A stretch of DNA of 64,000 nucleotides, taken from the NCBI GenBank assembly GCA_965197495.1, contig OZ240210.1, forward strand, positions 7,254,001 to 7,318,000, read 5' to 3'. The notes below the pieces were generated by a model, which worked only from the letters and a program-made list of their open reading frames with translations, was not told the DNA's origin and ran no database searches. Positions 45,015-54,004 of the stretch are shown piece after piece. Numbering within the stretch: position 1 is the stretch's first letter; each line of letters starts with the position of its first letter. A program made the position numbers and the translations under genes. This stretch comes from SMYC01 sp965197495 (GTDB lineage: Bacteria; Acidobacteriota; Vicinamibacteria; Marinacidobacterales; SMYC01).

Positions 45015-45423
45015 CTCGTCGTCCGAGTTGGTGGTCACGGATAGCCACGCATTGATCTGGTATGCAACGAAACGGCATCGGAAGCTCGGCAAGAAGGCGA
45101 AGAAACATTTCGAGCGAGCCGATGCGGGTGGCGCGGCGATCTACATCCCGACAATGGCACTCGTCGAGATCGCCGAAGCATCACGCCGTGGCGTCATCAA
45201 GCTTCGAGGCAGTTTCGCCACTTGGTGCGACCGGCTGCTGTCGTCACCGTACTTCATCGCTCTCGATCTCAGTTTGGACGTCGTGCTCAAAGCGGAAGAG
45301 CTATACGCTATCGAAGAGCGTGGCGATCGTCTCATTGCGGCGACCGCTGTTGTCTTCGGTCTGCCACTCGTGACCCGAGATCCAAGTATTGCCGATGCTG
45401 CAGGCGTCGAAGCCGTCTGGTAG
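45004..45423 (+). CDS. PIN-domain toxin (VapC-like)
   Basis: 139-residue PIN-domain ribonuclease (PF01850). The first acidic residue is in VVTDSHALIWY, the Glu in MALVEIAEASRRG, and a DRLIAATAVVFGLPLVTRDP segment supplies the last acidic site. These toxins usually cleave tRNA or rRNA and are held in check by the adjacent antitoxin. The ATG overlaps the antitoxin stop region. The toxin itself looks intact, whereas its antitoxin is truncated, so it is either silent for lack of a promoter or controlled by another antitoxin. Confidence 0.8.
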   Translation: MSSSSSSELVVTDSHALIWYATKRHRKLGKKAKKHFERADAGGAAIYIPTMALVEIAEASRRGVIKLRGSFATWCDRLLSSPYFIALDLSLDVVLKAEELYAIEERGDRLIAATAVVFGLPLVTRDPSIADAAGVEAVW

Positions 45424-45535
45424 TCCACGACTCTCTCACGCGGATTTTGGCCCAAGTCTGCGATCGCATCGATGCGTAGGCGACAAGGCAGGCGATCGGT
45501 GAGCGGCGCCGCACCTTCGCAAGTCGACCCTCTCA

Positions 45536-46738
45536 TCACCCTCCGTCGGGGGTAGCCAAATAAGACCGGTCGATCGCATCGATACGGAGCGTACCGGCTT
45601 GCCGCATCACCATCGCGAGTTCGGCGCGCAGCATCGTGAGCACCGCCTCGACACCTGCTTGCCCGAACGACGCGAGCCCCCAGAGGTAGGGCCTTCCGAT
45701 GCAGACCGCATCCGCACCGAGGGCGAGCGCCTTGAAGAAGTCCGTCCCATGGCGAAAGCCACCATCGATCAGCACTGCCATTCTTCCGTGCACGGCCTCG
45801 ACGACCTCGGGAAGACACGCGATCGTCGAGCGACCACTGGCTTCCGCGCGGCCGCCATGGTTCGAGACGATGATCCCGTCGATCCCGTGCTCGACCGCGA
45901 GCGCGGCGTCGTCACCGCGGACGATGCCTTTGATGAGAAGCTTTACGCGCGTGATGTCGCGCAGGCGGCGCACCCAGTCCCATGTCAAGCTCCTGCGGTA
46001 GTCACCCGCGCGGGGAACGTGGAGCCCATCGAACATCGGCTTCGTTCGAATGTAGTCCTCGAAGGCCGGCTCGTGGCACAAAGTGCACTCGCGTTCGTCG
46101 AGCTTCGCGAGCCGCTTGTTCGTCTCGCGATTGCTTCCGCCTTGGAGATCGACGGTGAGCACGATCGCGGTACACCCCGCGGCTTCCGCGCGTTTGACGA
46201 GCGCTTCGGTGATGTCCCACGTGTAGCTGGCATAAAGCTGGTACCAGATCGGCGCGCCTCGCGCTTCAATGACGTCCTCGACGCCCGTCGAGGCGACGGT
46301 CGAGAGCATCTGCAAATGGTTCTTAGCGCGCGCCGCCCGGGCGACGGCGAGCTCACCCTCCGCGTGGAAGGCCTGATTGCGGCCCGTCGGAGAGATGGCA
46401 ATTGGAGACGGCCATGTCTGACCGAAAAGCGTCGTCGACATGTCGATCTTGCGCACGTCGATGAGCCGCCGCGGGCGGAGCTGGTAGCGTTTGAAGCCTT
46501 CGCGATTTGCGCGGATCGTGTTGTCGTCATCGGTTCCGGTCGACAGATAGCCCCAATGCGCTGGCGGCAAGGTCTTCTCGGCGACGACCTCGAAGTCGAA
46601 GACGTCGATCGCCTGCTCGGGATCCGTGATCGGTCCATCCCCGAGCCCGGCATAGCGACGCGTCGATTGCGGCAAGACGAGCGCGGGGCTCGCCGCCAGA
46701 TATCTCAAAAAGCGCCGTCGCTCTTCAATCGTATTCAT
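45536..46738 (-). CDS. FMN-dependent alpha-hydroxy-acid oxidase
   Basis: Member of the lactate/glycolate oxidase and L-lactate dehydrogenase (LldD) family, 400 residues. Visible are PPAHWGYLSTGTDDDNTIRA, SPSPIAISPTG-like WPSPIAISPTGRNQ, WYQLYASYTW, the catalytic Lys strand VKLLIKGIV, the SNHGGRAEASGRSTI motif with the proton-abstracting His and the FMN-phosphate strand LIDGGFRHGTDFFKALALGA. The N-terminus (MNTIEERRRFLRYLAASPAL) looks like a Tat-like leader, so it may be exported. A Cys pair (ECTLC) is not usual for the family. The start overlaps the end of a Fe-S protein remnant by 14 bp. Confidence 0.85.
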   Translation of the reverse strand: MNTIEERRRFLRYLAASPALVLPQSTRRYAGLGDGPITDPEQAIDVFDFEVVAEKTLPPAHWGYLSTGTDDDNTIRANREGFKRYQLRPRRLIDVRKIDMSTTLFGQTWPSPIAISPTGRNQAFHAEGELAVARAARAKNHLQMLSTVASTGVEDVIEARGAPIWYQLYASYTWDITEALVKRAEAAGCTAIVLTVDLQGGSNRETNKRLAKLDERECTLCHEPAFEDYIRTKPMFDGLHVPRAGDYRRSLTWDWVRRLRDITRVKLLIKGIVRGDDAALAVEHGIDGIIVSNHGGRAEASGRSTIACLPEVVEAVHGRMAVLIDGGFRHGTDFFKALALGADAVCIGRPYLWGLASFGQAGVEAVLTMLRAELAMVMRQAGTLRIDAIDRSYLATPDGG

Positions 46739-47099
46739 CGGTCTCCTCCCAGCGCTTCGCGATGAGCGCCTCCGACAACGCGGGCCCACGGCCCGGCTCG
46801 CTCCATGGACAGACTTCGATACAGATGCCGCCCCCTTCGGTCATGGCGAAGGAAGGGATGCATTTGTCGAAGTCCACATACCACTTCTCGACCCCGCGCA
46901 CCACTTGTTTCTCGTCGAAGATCGTCGATCTCGAAAGGCTCGCCCGTTTCTCGAGCCCTCACCACGGCGCGGCGCACGCGCCCACCCGCAACGAGCCAGA
47001 GAAAGACGACTTGCAGAATGTAGCCGATGAGCCGCACGTTTCGAGACAAACGCCGCAGGGGATTCGACGTCTCGAGATAAAAATCTTCCTGAAAGGACT
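46725..47099 (-). pseudogene. remnant of a 4Fe-4S membrane-associated protein
   Basis: The reading in one frame gives KSFQEDFYLETSNPLRRLSR and a hydrophobic helix (LIGYILQVVFLWLVAGG), and after a frameshift near 46920 it becomes VVRGVEKWYVDFDKCIPSFA and GGGICIEVCPWSEPGRGPAL. The C(I)xxxFxxTxxCxIC(I)xVCPWS pattern is a ferredoxin-like cluster site of reductive-dehalogenase-like 4Fe-4S proteins; one of its Cys positions reads Gly (GGGIC). The front of the gene is gone at 47099. Its stop overlaps the oxidase start, indicating an old operon. Confidence 0.6.
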
Positions 47100-47262
47100 T
47101 CAAACGATTTTCTTCAGCGCCTTCAAGAATACTTCGTTGTCCTCGGCGGTACCGACGGAGACGCGCATGAAGCTCGGCATGTCCCATGAGCTTCCGTCTC
47201 GCACGAAGATCTCCTTCTCGAAGAGCGCCCGTACGATCGGCAGGGCGCGCTGTTTCATGTCG
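47100..47262 (-). pseudogene. C-terminal fragment of histidinol-phosphate aminotransferase
   Basis: The frame reads IVRALFEKEIFVRDGSSWDM, PSFMRVSVGTAEDNEVFLKA and LKKIV, the C-terminal segment of HisC-type class I/II aminotransferases, including the phosphate-binding Arg of FMRVSVGT. Nothing recognisable lies upstream of about 47262. The stop is at 47100-47102, where the Fe-S remnant begins. The two debris pieces abut without a mobile element between them. Confidence 0.7.
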
Positions 47263-47472
47263 ACTGCAGGAACGCTCTCCTCGTAGCCATCAGCCCTTGG
47301 GGATAGCGGCTCCACGATCGGTCGTTGACGAAATCCATCATGTCCTCCTTAGTGCTTAATGCTCGCTCTCTCTTTACCTCGCGCCGAACTCACACGGCGT
47401 TTCATCGGCCCATTCGGGCCGGGCTCGCTCCGAGTAGACCGAGCGCAGGCGACCGCATTTCTCATCCGCCTG

Positions 47473-48744
47473 CTAATACTCTCGCCGATCGACCACGCGA
47501 ACGGCTTTTCCTTGGCTCCGCTCTAGCTCCTTTGGCGGGACCACGCGAAGCTTAACGCGGATACCGAGCGTTTGCTCGACTTTTTTCTGCGCACGCTTTT
47601 GAATCTCCGCCGCAACGTCGTCGCTTGCCGCCTCAAGCGCTTCGACTCGAATCTCGAGATCATCGAGTCGCCGGTCCACGAGGATGACATATTGGGGCGC
47701 CAGGCCGTCGACGCTCAAGAGGGCTTGTTCGATCTGCGTCGGAAAGACGTTCACGCCGCGGACGATGAGCGTGTCGTCGGTGCGCCCGAGAACTTTGCTC
47801 ATGCGCACGGAAGTGCGGCCGCAAGCGCAGGGCTCGTGATTCAGCCGCACGCGATCGCGCGTGCGATAGCGTAAGAGCGGGAGGCCTTGCTTCGTCAGCG
47901 TGGTGAGGACGAGCTCGCCTTCGGCGTCTCGAGAAAGCGGTTCACCACTCTCGGGATTCACGACCTCAGCGAGAAAATGATCTTCGGCGATGTGCAGCCC
48001 ACGATGCTCCGAGCATTCCCCCGAGACCCCAGGGCCGATGATCTCGCTGAGCCCATAGCTGTCGAACGCTTCGATACCGAGCCGCGCTTCGATCTCTTCG
48101 CGCATGGCTTCGGTCCAAGGCTCGGCGCCGAAGAATCCGACCCGCAGCTTGACGCGCGCGAGGTCGATGCGCGCTTCCTCAAATGCCTCGGCGAGCACCA
48201 AAGCATAGGAGAGTGTCGAGCACAGAACGGTCGCACCGAAATCCTCTATCAACATGAGATGGCGCGCCGTGTGACCGCCGGAAGCCGGCACGGTCGACGC
48301 CCCAACCGTCTCCGCCCCGAGTCCGAACCCCAAACCTCCGGTAAACAAGCCGTAGCCGTAGGCGTTGTGCACGAGATCGCTCGACGTGACGCCGCCCGCG
48401 GTAAGCAGGCGCGCCATGACCTCGTCCCAAAGCGCCATGTCGTCCTCGGTATAGGCGACGACCGTGGGCTTACCCGTGGTACCGCTCGACGCGTGTACGC
48501 GGATGATACGTTCGCGAGGGACTGCAAGCAGGCCAAAAGGATAGTGGTCGCGAAGCGTCTGCTTCGTGGTGAACGGCAGCGAGGCGAGGTCCTCGAGCGA
48601 CCGCGGGGGATCGATATTCTCGAGCGACTCCCGATAGAAGGGAACGTCCCTGGCAAGTCGGGAGACGAGCGCCTGCAGACGCTCGAGCTGCAAGCGTTCA
48701 AGCTCGTCCCGCCCGATGGTTTCTCTTGGTTTATTCCAGTACAC
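47473..48744 (-). CDS. paaK: phenylacetate-CoA ligase
   Basis: ANL-superfamily ligase activating phenylacetate (or a related aryl acid) with CoA; 423 residues from GTG 48744, whose VYWNKPRETIGRDEL opening matches the family; an ATG at 48771 is also possible. Motifs: VHASSGTTGKPTVVAYTEDD, AYGYGLFTGGLGF, YGLSEIIGPGVSGEC, a Cys pair (EPCACGRTSVRM) and the C-terminal SQGKAVRVVDRR with the catalytic Lys. PaaK is usually longer by 10-20 residues. No other paa genes are near; with the acyl-CoA ligases it points to aryl/acyl acid use. Confidence 0.9.
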   Translation of the reverse strand: MYWNKPRETIGRDELERLQLERLQALVSRLARDVPFYRESLENIDPPRSLEDLASLPFTTKQTLRDHYPFGLLAVPRERIIRVHASSGTTGKPTVVAYTEDDMALWDEVMARLLTAGGVTSSDLVHNAYGYGLFTGGLGFGLGAETVGASTVPASGGHTARHLMLIEDFGATVLCSTLSYALVLAEAFEEARIDLARVKLRVGFFGAEPWTEAMREEIEARLGIEAFDSYGLSEIIGPGVSGECSEHRGLHIAEDHFLAEVVNPESGEPLSRDAEGELVLTTLTKQGLPLLRYRTRDRVRLNHEPCACGRTSVRMSKVLGRTDDTLIVRGVNVFPTQIEQALLSVDGLAPQYVILVDRRLDDLEIRVEALEAASDDVAAEIQKRAQKKVEQTLGIRVKLRVVPPKELERSQGKAVRVVDRREY

Positions 48745-48856
48745 GCATGTTAGTCTCCGCCTGCCTTTCATGCCACCGCATGGGTGGGTGAAGTCGAATA
48801 GGAATGAAACTCTTCATTACATTCACTCTGATCCGTGATGTAACATCCACCTCACC

Positions 48857-49124
48857 ATGTCGAACAAGCGCAACCGCGAGCTCGGTCAGAACCAGCCAAT
48901 CACCCGCCGGGATTTCATCCACGGCTCCACCGCCACGCTCGGCGCCGCACTGACACTGACGACGTCGAGCTCGAGCTGCGGTGCCCCGAGCGAAGCGCCG
49001 CCCGCTGAAGAGAGCGGCGCGACCGACTACGCGTTCGACGTCGGCAAAGCGTGGTATGGTCCGGGCGGCGTCGGTGACTACGCGTCGTCACACGGCAACA
49101 CGCCTGAAGTTTTGCGGGTCGCTT
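48857..49124 (+). pseudogene. N-terminal fragment of a spermidine-dehydrogenase-like flavoprotein
   Basis: The frame has a Tat signal (ITRRDFIHGSTATLGAALTL) following MSNKRNRELGQNQ, and then VGKAWYGPGGVGDYASSHGN, a pattern seen at the start of Tat-exported FAD/NAD(P)-binding proteins related to spermidine dehydrogenase. Recognition is lost near 49124 and the FAD-binding Rossmann motif is absent. The remaining open frame ends at 49147. The 200 bp that follow contain nothing recognisable. Confidence 0.5.
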
Positions 49125-49349
49125 TTGAGGTTGTATCTTCAGTATAGCGTTCAGTTTTGAAGCGCGGCGCCTCGGCACACTGAGGGGCTATCCCCCCAAA
49201 CACGTAGAGGTTTTCCTGCGCCAGCACCTGAGCGGAGTACGGCTAAGTGGTTATCTTTATGGAGCCTTTCGGTAGATAGCTGTTCGGCATGCATCTTGCC
49301 TATTGATGGTCAGGGTGCTCTTTGCTAACTTCAATCCAGGACCGGACCA

Positions 49350-51379
49350 GTGACGCCATCGACGGAGCAAAGTCAGACGAGCGCTGACGACGCGCAGCAA
49401 GAGCTCGAAAAAGTACCGGGAGACCGCTACGAGATCCTAGGCCGACTAGGCGTGGGCGCGTTCGGCTCTGTCTTGAAAGCCCGGGACACCTTCCTCAACC
49501 GATTGGTCGCGATCAAGACACGTCGCTCGATCCCGACCAGAGAAAAGCGCTCAACAAACGCTTCATCCGAGAAGCGCAGGTGGCCGCGCAGCTCCATCAC
49601 CCGAACATCGTAACGATTCACGACATCATCTTTACGCCCGAAACCGGCTTCATCGTCATGGAATTCATCGAGGGCTCCACGTTGCAAGACGTGATGGAAT
49701 CACAGAAGCTCGGGCTCGCGAGCATCGTCGACATCGTGACCCAAGTGGCCAAAGCCCTCGCCTACGCGCACGAGCACAAAGTCACCCATCGCGATATCAA
49801 GCCAGCCAACATCATGATCACCCCCGAGTTCGAGGCCCGGATCACCGATTTTGGTATTGCCAAGGCCGACGGCTCGACGGACCTCACACAATCTGGAAGC
49901 CTCGTGGGGACGCCCGACTACATGTCGCCCGAACAGGCCAAGGGCGAGGACGTCGATGCGCGCAGCGATCTCTTCTCGCTCGGTTGCGTTCTCTACGAAT
50001 GCACCTGCAGCGAAAAGCCGTTTCGAGGTGGAAGCCTTACGGGTGTGCTCCTGAGCATCGTCAACTCCAACCCGTTCGAAGCGAAAGCGTGGAAGGAGAC
50101 GACCGTTCCAGTGGAGGTCACGGCGGTTCTCGAAAGAGCGCTCGCCAAAGATCCTGACGAACGCTTTCTTTCAGCCGGAGCCTTCGTCTCGGCGCTCGAC
50201 TCCATCCCGCAAGAAGTGCTCGGCACGGAAGAGCCGATCGCTCCCGTCCCGGTATCGGAGACGCCCAAGGCGGCGGCTGCACCCGTCCCCGAGCAAGCCG
50301 AGCCCGAGCCTCCGCCGAGAGAAGCGAGCGCGGACGAAGTTCAGTCGCTGAAGGACGACGACCGGCCATTGCGTTTTTCGGCGACGCTCTCCGACGACCT
50401 TCAAGACTTGAAGCTAACGCCGGCACAAGGATACGTGCTCTCGCGTATCGATGGCGTCTCGCTCGCACGTGACATTTTGAGGGTCAGCGCTGTTCCCGAA
50501 GCCGAGGCCGCTGGCACACTCGTCGACTTGCTCGAAAAAGGCCTTCTTGTCTTGGTCGAAGACGAAGACGCGTCCGAGCCCGTGCGCGAACTCGACGAGA
50601 TGTTCGCTGTCGAGGTCGACCGGGTATTCCGTCTCGGAAAAGAGAAACGCTACTCGGAGCTTCTCGGGATCGACATCAGCACCCCCGGAGCCGAAGTCAA
50701 GAACGCTTATCTGGAGCTCGTGCAGCGCTACCACCCCGATGCCCAAGAGGCCGGAATTAGTGCGTCGAACCGCAAGAAGCTCACGCGCGTGTGCGCCATC
50801 TTGACCGAAGCGCTCGGCACCGTCTCCGGTAAGCACGAGCCCGCGCCCGTCAAGCGAGAACAAGATCCTGCGGCGACCGGGAGCACGAAGCGGCGTGACT
50901 TCGCCAACGAGCTCTTCAACCGCGCACAGGAAGCTTTCGACGTCACCGACTTCTGGGAAGCCATTCAGCTTTCGCGGCAGGCGATCGAGCTCGACGCCGA
51001 TGTGGCCGAATACCACCACCTCCTCGGGCTCGGGCTCATGAAAAACCAGAACTGGATCAAGGAGGCCGAAGAGTCGCTCCTTCGCGCTGCGGAGATCAAC
51101 GAGACAGCCCCCATCTATTTCGAATCTCTCGCCACGCTCTACGAGCGTCAAGGCGCGCACGAGCACGCCGCGGAAATGACCAAGCGCGTCCGCGAGCTAT
51201 CCCCGACCCAGAAAGAAACCCCCGAAACCGAAGAGGACGCGCCAAAAGAAGAAGCCGCCGCGCCCGACGCGGAGCCGGAGCCAACCGCCGGCGACCCGCC
51301 CGAGGCCGAAGAAGAGATCGCGGTGCCTCTCGATGAGTTCGAAGGTGTCTCCGATCACTTGTCCCGCGCGCCGAAATAA
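49350..51379 (+). pseudogene. Ser/Thr kinase with winged-helix, J-like and TPR modules, frameshifted
   Basis: GTG 49350 opens a kinase: GDRYEILGRLGVGAFGSVLK (P-loop) and VAIK with the catalytic Lys. Near 49518 the frame shifts; the new frame continues DTSLDPDQRKALNKRFIREA, HRDIKPANIMI, DFGIAK and SLVGTPDYMSPEQAKGEDVD. After a Pro-rich linker comes a winged-helix-like module (LTPAQGYVLSRIDGVSLARD), then YSELLGIDISTPGAEVKNAY and LVQRYHPDAQ, a J-like domain with an HPD motif, then two TPRs (EAIQLSRQAIELDADVAEYH; AEESLLRAAEINETAPIYFE) and an acidic tail. The single indel lies between VAIK and the C-helix. It ends overlapping the convergent tyrA by 25 bp. This domain order is unusual. Confidence 0.8.
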
Positions 51380-52452
51380 TCCCGCCCTCTCTCCATCAGA
51401 GCCGCGAAGCCCTGTTCATCGCCGGCGAGGACGACCGATCGCAAACGCTCGACCGCGTGGAGAAGCGCAGCGAGAGCCTCCGAGCTGTAATCGTTGAGCG
51501 ACTGGATCTCGAAATAGAGCCGAGGGCTCTCCTCCGAAACCTTCCGCGCCACCGCGAGCTGCTCGTCGAAGGTCGTGCTCGAAAGCCTCGCGAGCGCGGG
51601 CGCGGCCTCCCCGCTTTCCACGAGCGCGGTGACGAAAGCGATGTTGAGCGCGTGCGAGAGGCCGAGCACATAAGCGACCAAACGGTCATGGCCCTCGAGA
51701 TCCATCGCAACGTGCACCGCCATCGTCGAGGCGAAGAGCTCTCGCGCCGCTCGAGTCGCCTCCTCGTGACCCACATCCACGAAAATCACGTGGCGCCCCG
51801 ACAAGAGCTCCGTGTCGGGACCGAACATAGGATGGATCGAGGTCACGCGTGCGCCCGCTCGCGCGAGGGCGAGTAGCCCATCACGAATCGGGCTCTTGAG
51901 CGAGCCGACGTCGAAGACGAGGCCCCGGGGCGGCCGCTTTGCCATCTCTTCGAGGATCGTTCCCGTTACAACGAGGGGCGTCGCGAGAACGATGATGTCG
52001 TGATCCAAATTAGATGTCTGCCATTCCCGTATCTGCGGAAGCTCACCTCCGAACGGCTCCGGGTCCGCGATCTCGACTTCGAAACCCTGAGACGCTAGAA
52101 ATCGTACAAACCAGCGTCCCATCTTGCCCGAGCCGCCAATCACGAGAGTGCGCTTTCCCGAGCCGCTTTTCGACGTCACGAGCCCTTGCTTTTCCTGCAC
52201 CTCGAGCGCCGAGCGGATCAATAGCAGCATCAGCTCTTCGGCGAGACGCGGCGGAAGCTCAAGCTTTTCGGCCGTCGCGCGCGCCCTTTCGATGACGTCG
52301 CGCTCCCGCCGGAAATCCCGCGTCGCGCGGCCGGCATCGCGTTTCACTTTCCCGATGGCCGAGGCGCGTCGCGCGCGCGCCGCTACCAGCTCGAGGATCT
52401 GCGTGTCGATGCCCTCGAGCTCCGCTCGCAACCGTTTCAGTTCGGTATCCAT
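51355..52452 (-). CDS. tyrA: T-protein: chorismate mutase / prephenate dehydrogenase
   Basis: Fusion of a short AroQ-type chorismate mutase (residues 1-90: MDTELKRLRAELEGIDTQIL, RASAIGKVKRDAGRATRDFR) with a prephenate dehydrogenase domain (GGSGKMGRWFVRFL as the NAD motif, VLATPLVVTGTILEEM, DVGSLKSPIRDG, TSIHPMFGPDTELLSGRHVI). It converts chorismate to 4-hydroxyphenylpyruvate for tyrosine synthesis. The ATG at 52452 is preceded by a TATTCT box 12 nt upstream. This fused form is known from enteric bacteria and some others; no aro genes are adjacent. Apparently intact. Confidence 0.93.
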   Translation of the reverse strand: MDTELKRLRAELEGIDTQILELVAARARRASAIGKVKRDAGRATRDFRRERDVIERARATAEKLELPPRLAEELMLLLIRSALEVQEKQGLVTSKSGSGKRTLVIGGSGKMGRWFVRFLASQGFEVEIADPEPFGGELPQIREWQTSNLDHDIIVLATPLVVTGTILEEMAKRPPRGLVFDVGSLKSPIRDGLLALARAGARVTSIHPMFGPDTELLSGRHVIFVDVGHEEATRAARELFASTMAVHVAMDLEGHDRLVAYVLGLSHALNIAFVTALVESGEAAPALARLSSTTFDEQLAVARKVSEESPRLYFEIQSLNDYSSEALAALLHAVERLRSVVLAGDEQGFAALMERGRDYFGARDK

Positions 52453-52477
52453 GACTGGGATTGTAGAATAGGACGCT

Positions 52478-52591
52478 GGCAACCTAAAATACACCGAATA
52501 TCCCGGTGTGACCCACAACTCGTGGGACCGCGCCTATGCAGAAGAGGAGCTCATCGCCTGGCTTCTCTCCCAGCGAAACGGAGAGGACTAG
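52478..52591 (+). pseudogene. C-terminal remnant of an alpha/beta-hydrolase peptidase (LpqC/phospholipase type)
   Basis: The plus frame reads LKYTEYPGVTHNSWDRAYAE and EEELIAWLLSQRNGED to a TAG at 52589-52591. The catalytic His of such hydrolases lies in the HNSWDRAY motif. Everything upstream is the start region of tyrA on the other strand, so the gene was cut off. Its stop overlaps that of the acyl-CoA dehydrogenase pseudogene on the opposite strand. Confidence 0.6.
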
Positions 52592-54004
52592 AGCGCGAGC
52601 GTCGCCAAACGCTCGAGGTGGTGGTCCACGTTTCCGAAGAGCACATCGATCATGGAGAGCCGCTTGAAATTAGTGGCCGATCGCGAGCTCGTTCGTCATG
52701 CCCATCCCGCCATGAAGCTGGATGGCTTCTTTGCCGATCCGTTTGCCGGCACGGCCGATCTGCACTTTGGCGGCAGAAGCTGCCCGCGCGCGCTCACGGC
52801 CCTCGAGTTTCTCGATCGCCGCGGCGGCGCGGTAGGCGAGGGCCCGTGATAGCTCGTAATCCACGGACATGTCGACCGCGCGATGCTGCAGCGCTTGAAA
52901 GTTTCCGATGGGAACACCGAACTGGCGCCGCGTCTTGAGATAGTCGAAGGTCGCCTCGTTGAGGGCACCCATCGCCCCTACAGCTTCCACCGCGAGAAGC
53001 GTGATGGCGCGGTCGATCACAGGCTCGATCGCGGCGAGTGCCCCGCCGCGTTCGCCGAGAATTGCTTCATCTCCCACATGCACGTCTTCGAGTGCGATAT
53101 CCGCGGCCCGCAACCCGTCGACGGTCGCATAGGCGCGCAGTGAGACCCCTTCGCTCTCGCGGTCCACGAGAAACAGCGATACGCCTTCATCGTCGGTGCG
53201 CGCCGAGACGATGAGCTTGTCCGCGGTCGCCGCATGGAGCACGAAGCTCTTGCGGCCATGCAGACGAAACCCACTGCCCACTGGCGCAGCCCGTGTCTCG
53301 ACGGCCGTGAGGTCGAAGCGCGACTCGGGCTCCGTGTGCGCGAGTGCTATGAGCAGCTCTCCTTCCACGATCGATGGGACGAGAGCCTCCCCGCCCGTCG
53401 CCTCGAGAATCTTCCCGCCGAGGACGACGGTCGTGAAGTAAGGCTACGAGATGCCGTCTTGCTTCTTCCCCGCATCGCTCGTGCGGGCGAGAAAGAACAT
53501 TCGGTTCGCGTGCTGGGCAAGAGTGACCCAAGTCTTGTGCCCGTTGACGACGTAGTGATCGCCTTCGAGCACGGCGCGCGTCTGCAACGAGGCCAGGTCG
53601 GAGCCCGAGCCCGGCTCGGAATAGCCTTGGCACTACCAATCGTCACTCGAGAGGATGCGCGGTAAATAATGCTTCTTTTGCTCATCGCTTCCGAAGGTAA
53701 TGATGACCGGTCCCACCATGAGAAGACCGAAACGATTCAAGTAAGGCGCCGACGCCGCTCCGAGCTCTTCTTCGAAGAGATAGCGCTCTACCGATGTCCA
53801 TCCAGTTCCCCCTTACTCTTTCGGCCAATGGGGTGCGATGAATCCTTGCTCATAGAGAATTTTCTGCCAACGAACGAAGTCGTCCCGGCGGAGCTTCTGA
53901 CCGCCTTCGACGCGCGCGCGAATATCCGCGGGAAGGTTCTCTTCGATGAACGCACGGACTCGCGTTCGGAACGCCTCTTCATCCGGCGTGAGCCCGAGCC
54001 TCAA
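52588..54004 (-). pseudogene. fused remnants of two acyl-CoA dehydrogenases
   Basis: The 5' part from a TTG at 54004 (overlapping the upstream ligase stop) reads RLGLTPDEEAFRTRVRAFIE, then GGTGWTSVERYLFEEELG and CQGYSEPGSGSDLASL: an acyl-CoA dehydrogenase N-terminus and flavin-binding strand. In-frame stops occur at 53813-53815 (family Trp) and 53633-53635 (TAG where the WCQGYSEP motif has Trp) and near 53444. The 3' part is from a second dehydrogenase: VVLGGKILEATGGEALVPSI, LAHTEPESRFDL, RRQFGVPIGNFQALQH with the catalytic region, and GGMGMTNELAIGH; a frameshift near 52672 cuts its last 25 residues. The middle was deleted. Tandem dehydrogenases of this kind are common in fatty-acid or steroid catabolism operons. 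Confidence 0.8.

Noticed and set aside
45599..46765. 388-codon plus-strand frame opposite the FMN oxidase
   Set aside because: Antisense to a gene with complete hydroxyacid-oxidase motifs and lacking recognisable features.
53633..53815. Stop-codon reassignment, because stops replace conserved Trp codons
   Set aside because: Both TAG and TAA occur at these places, and TAG, TAA and TGA all end apparently normal genes in the window, so nonsense mutation is simpler.
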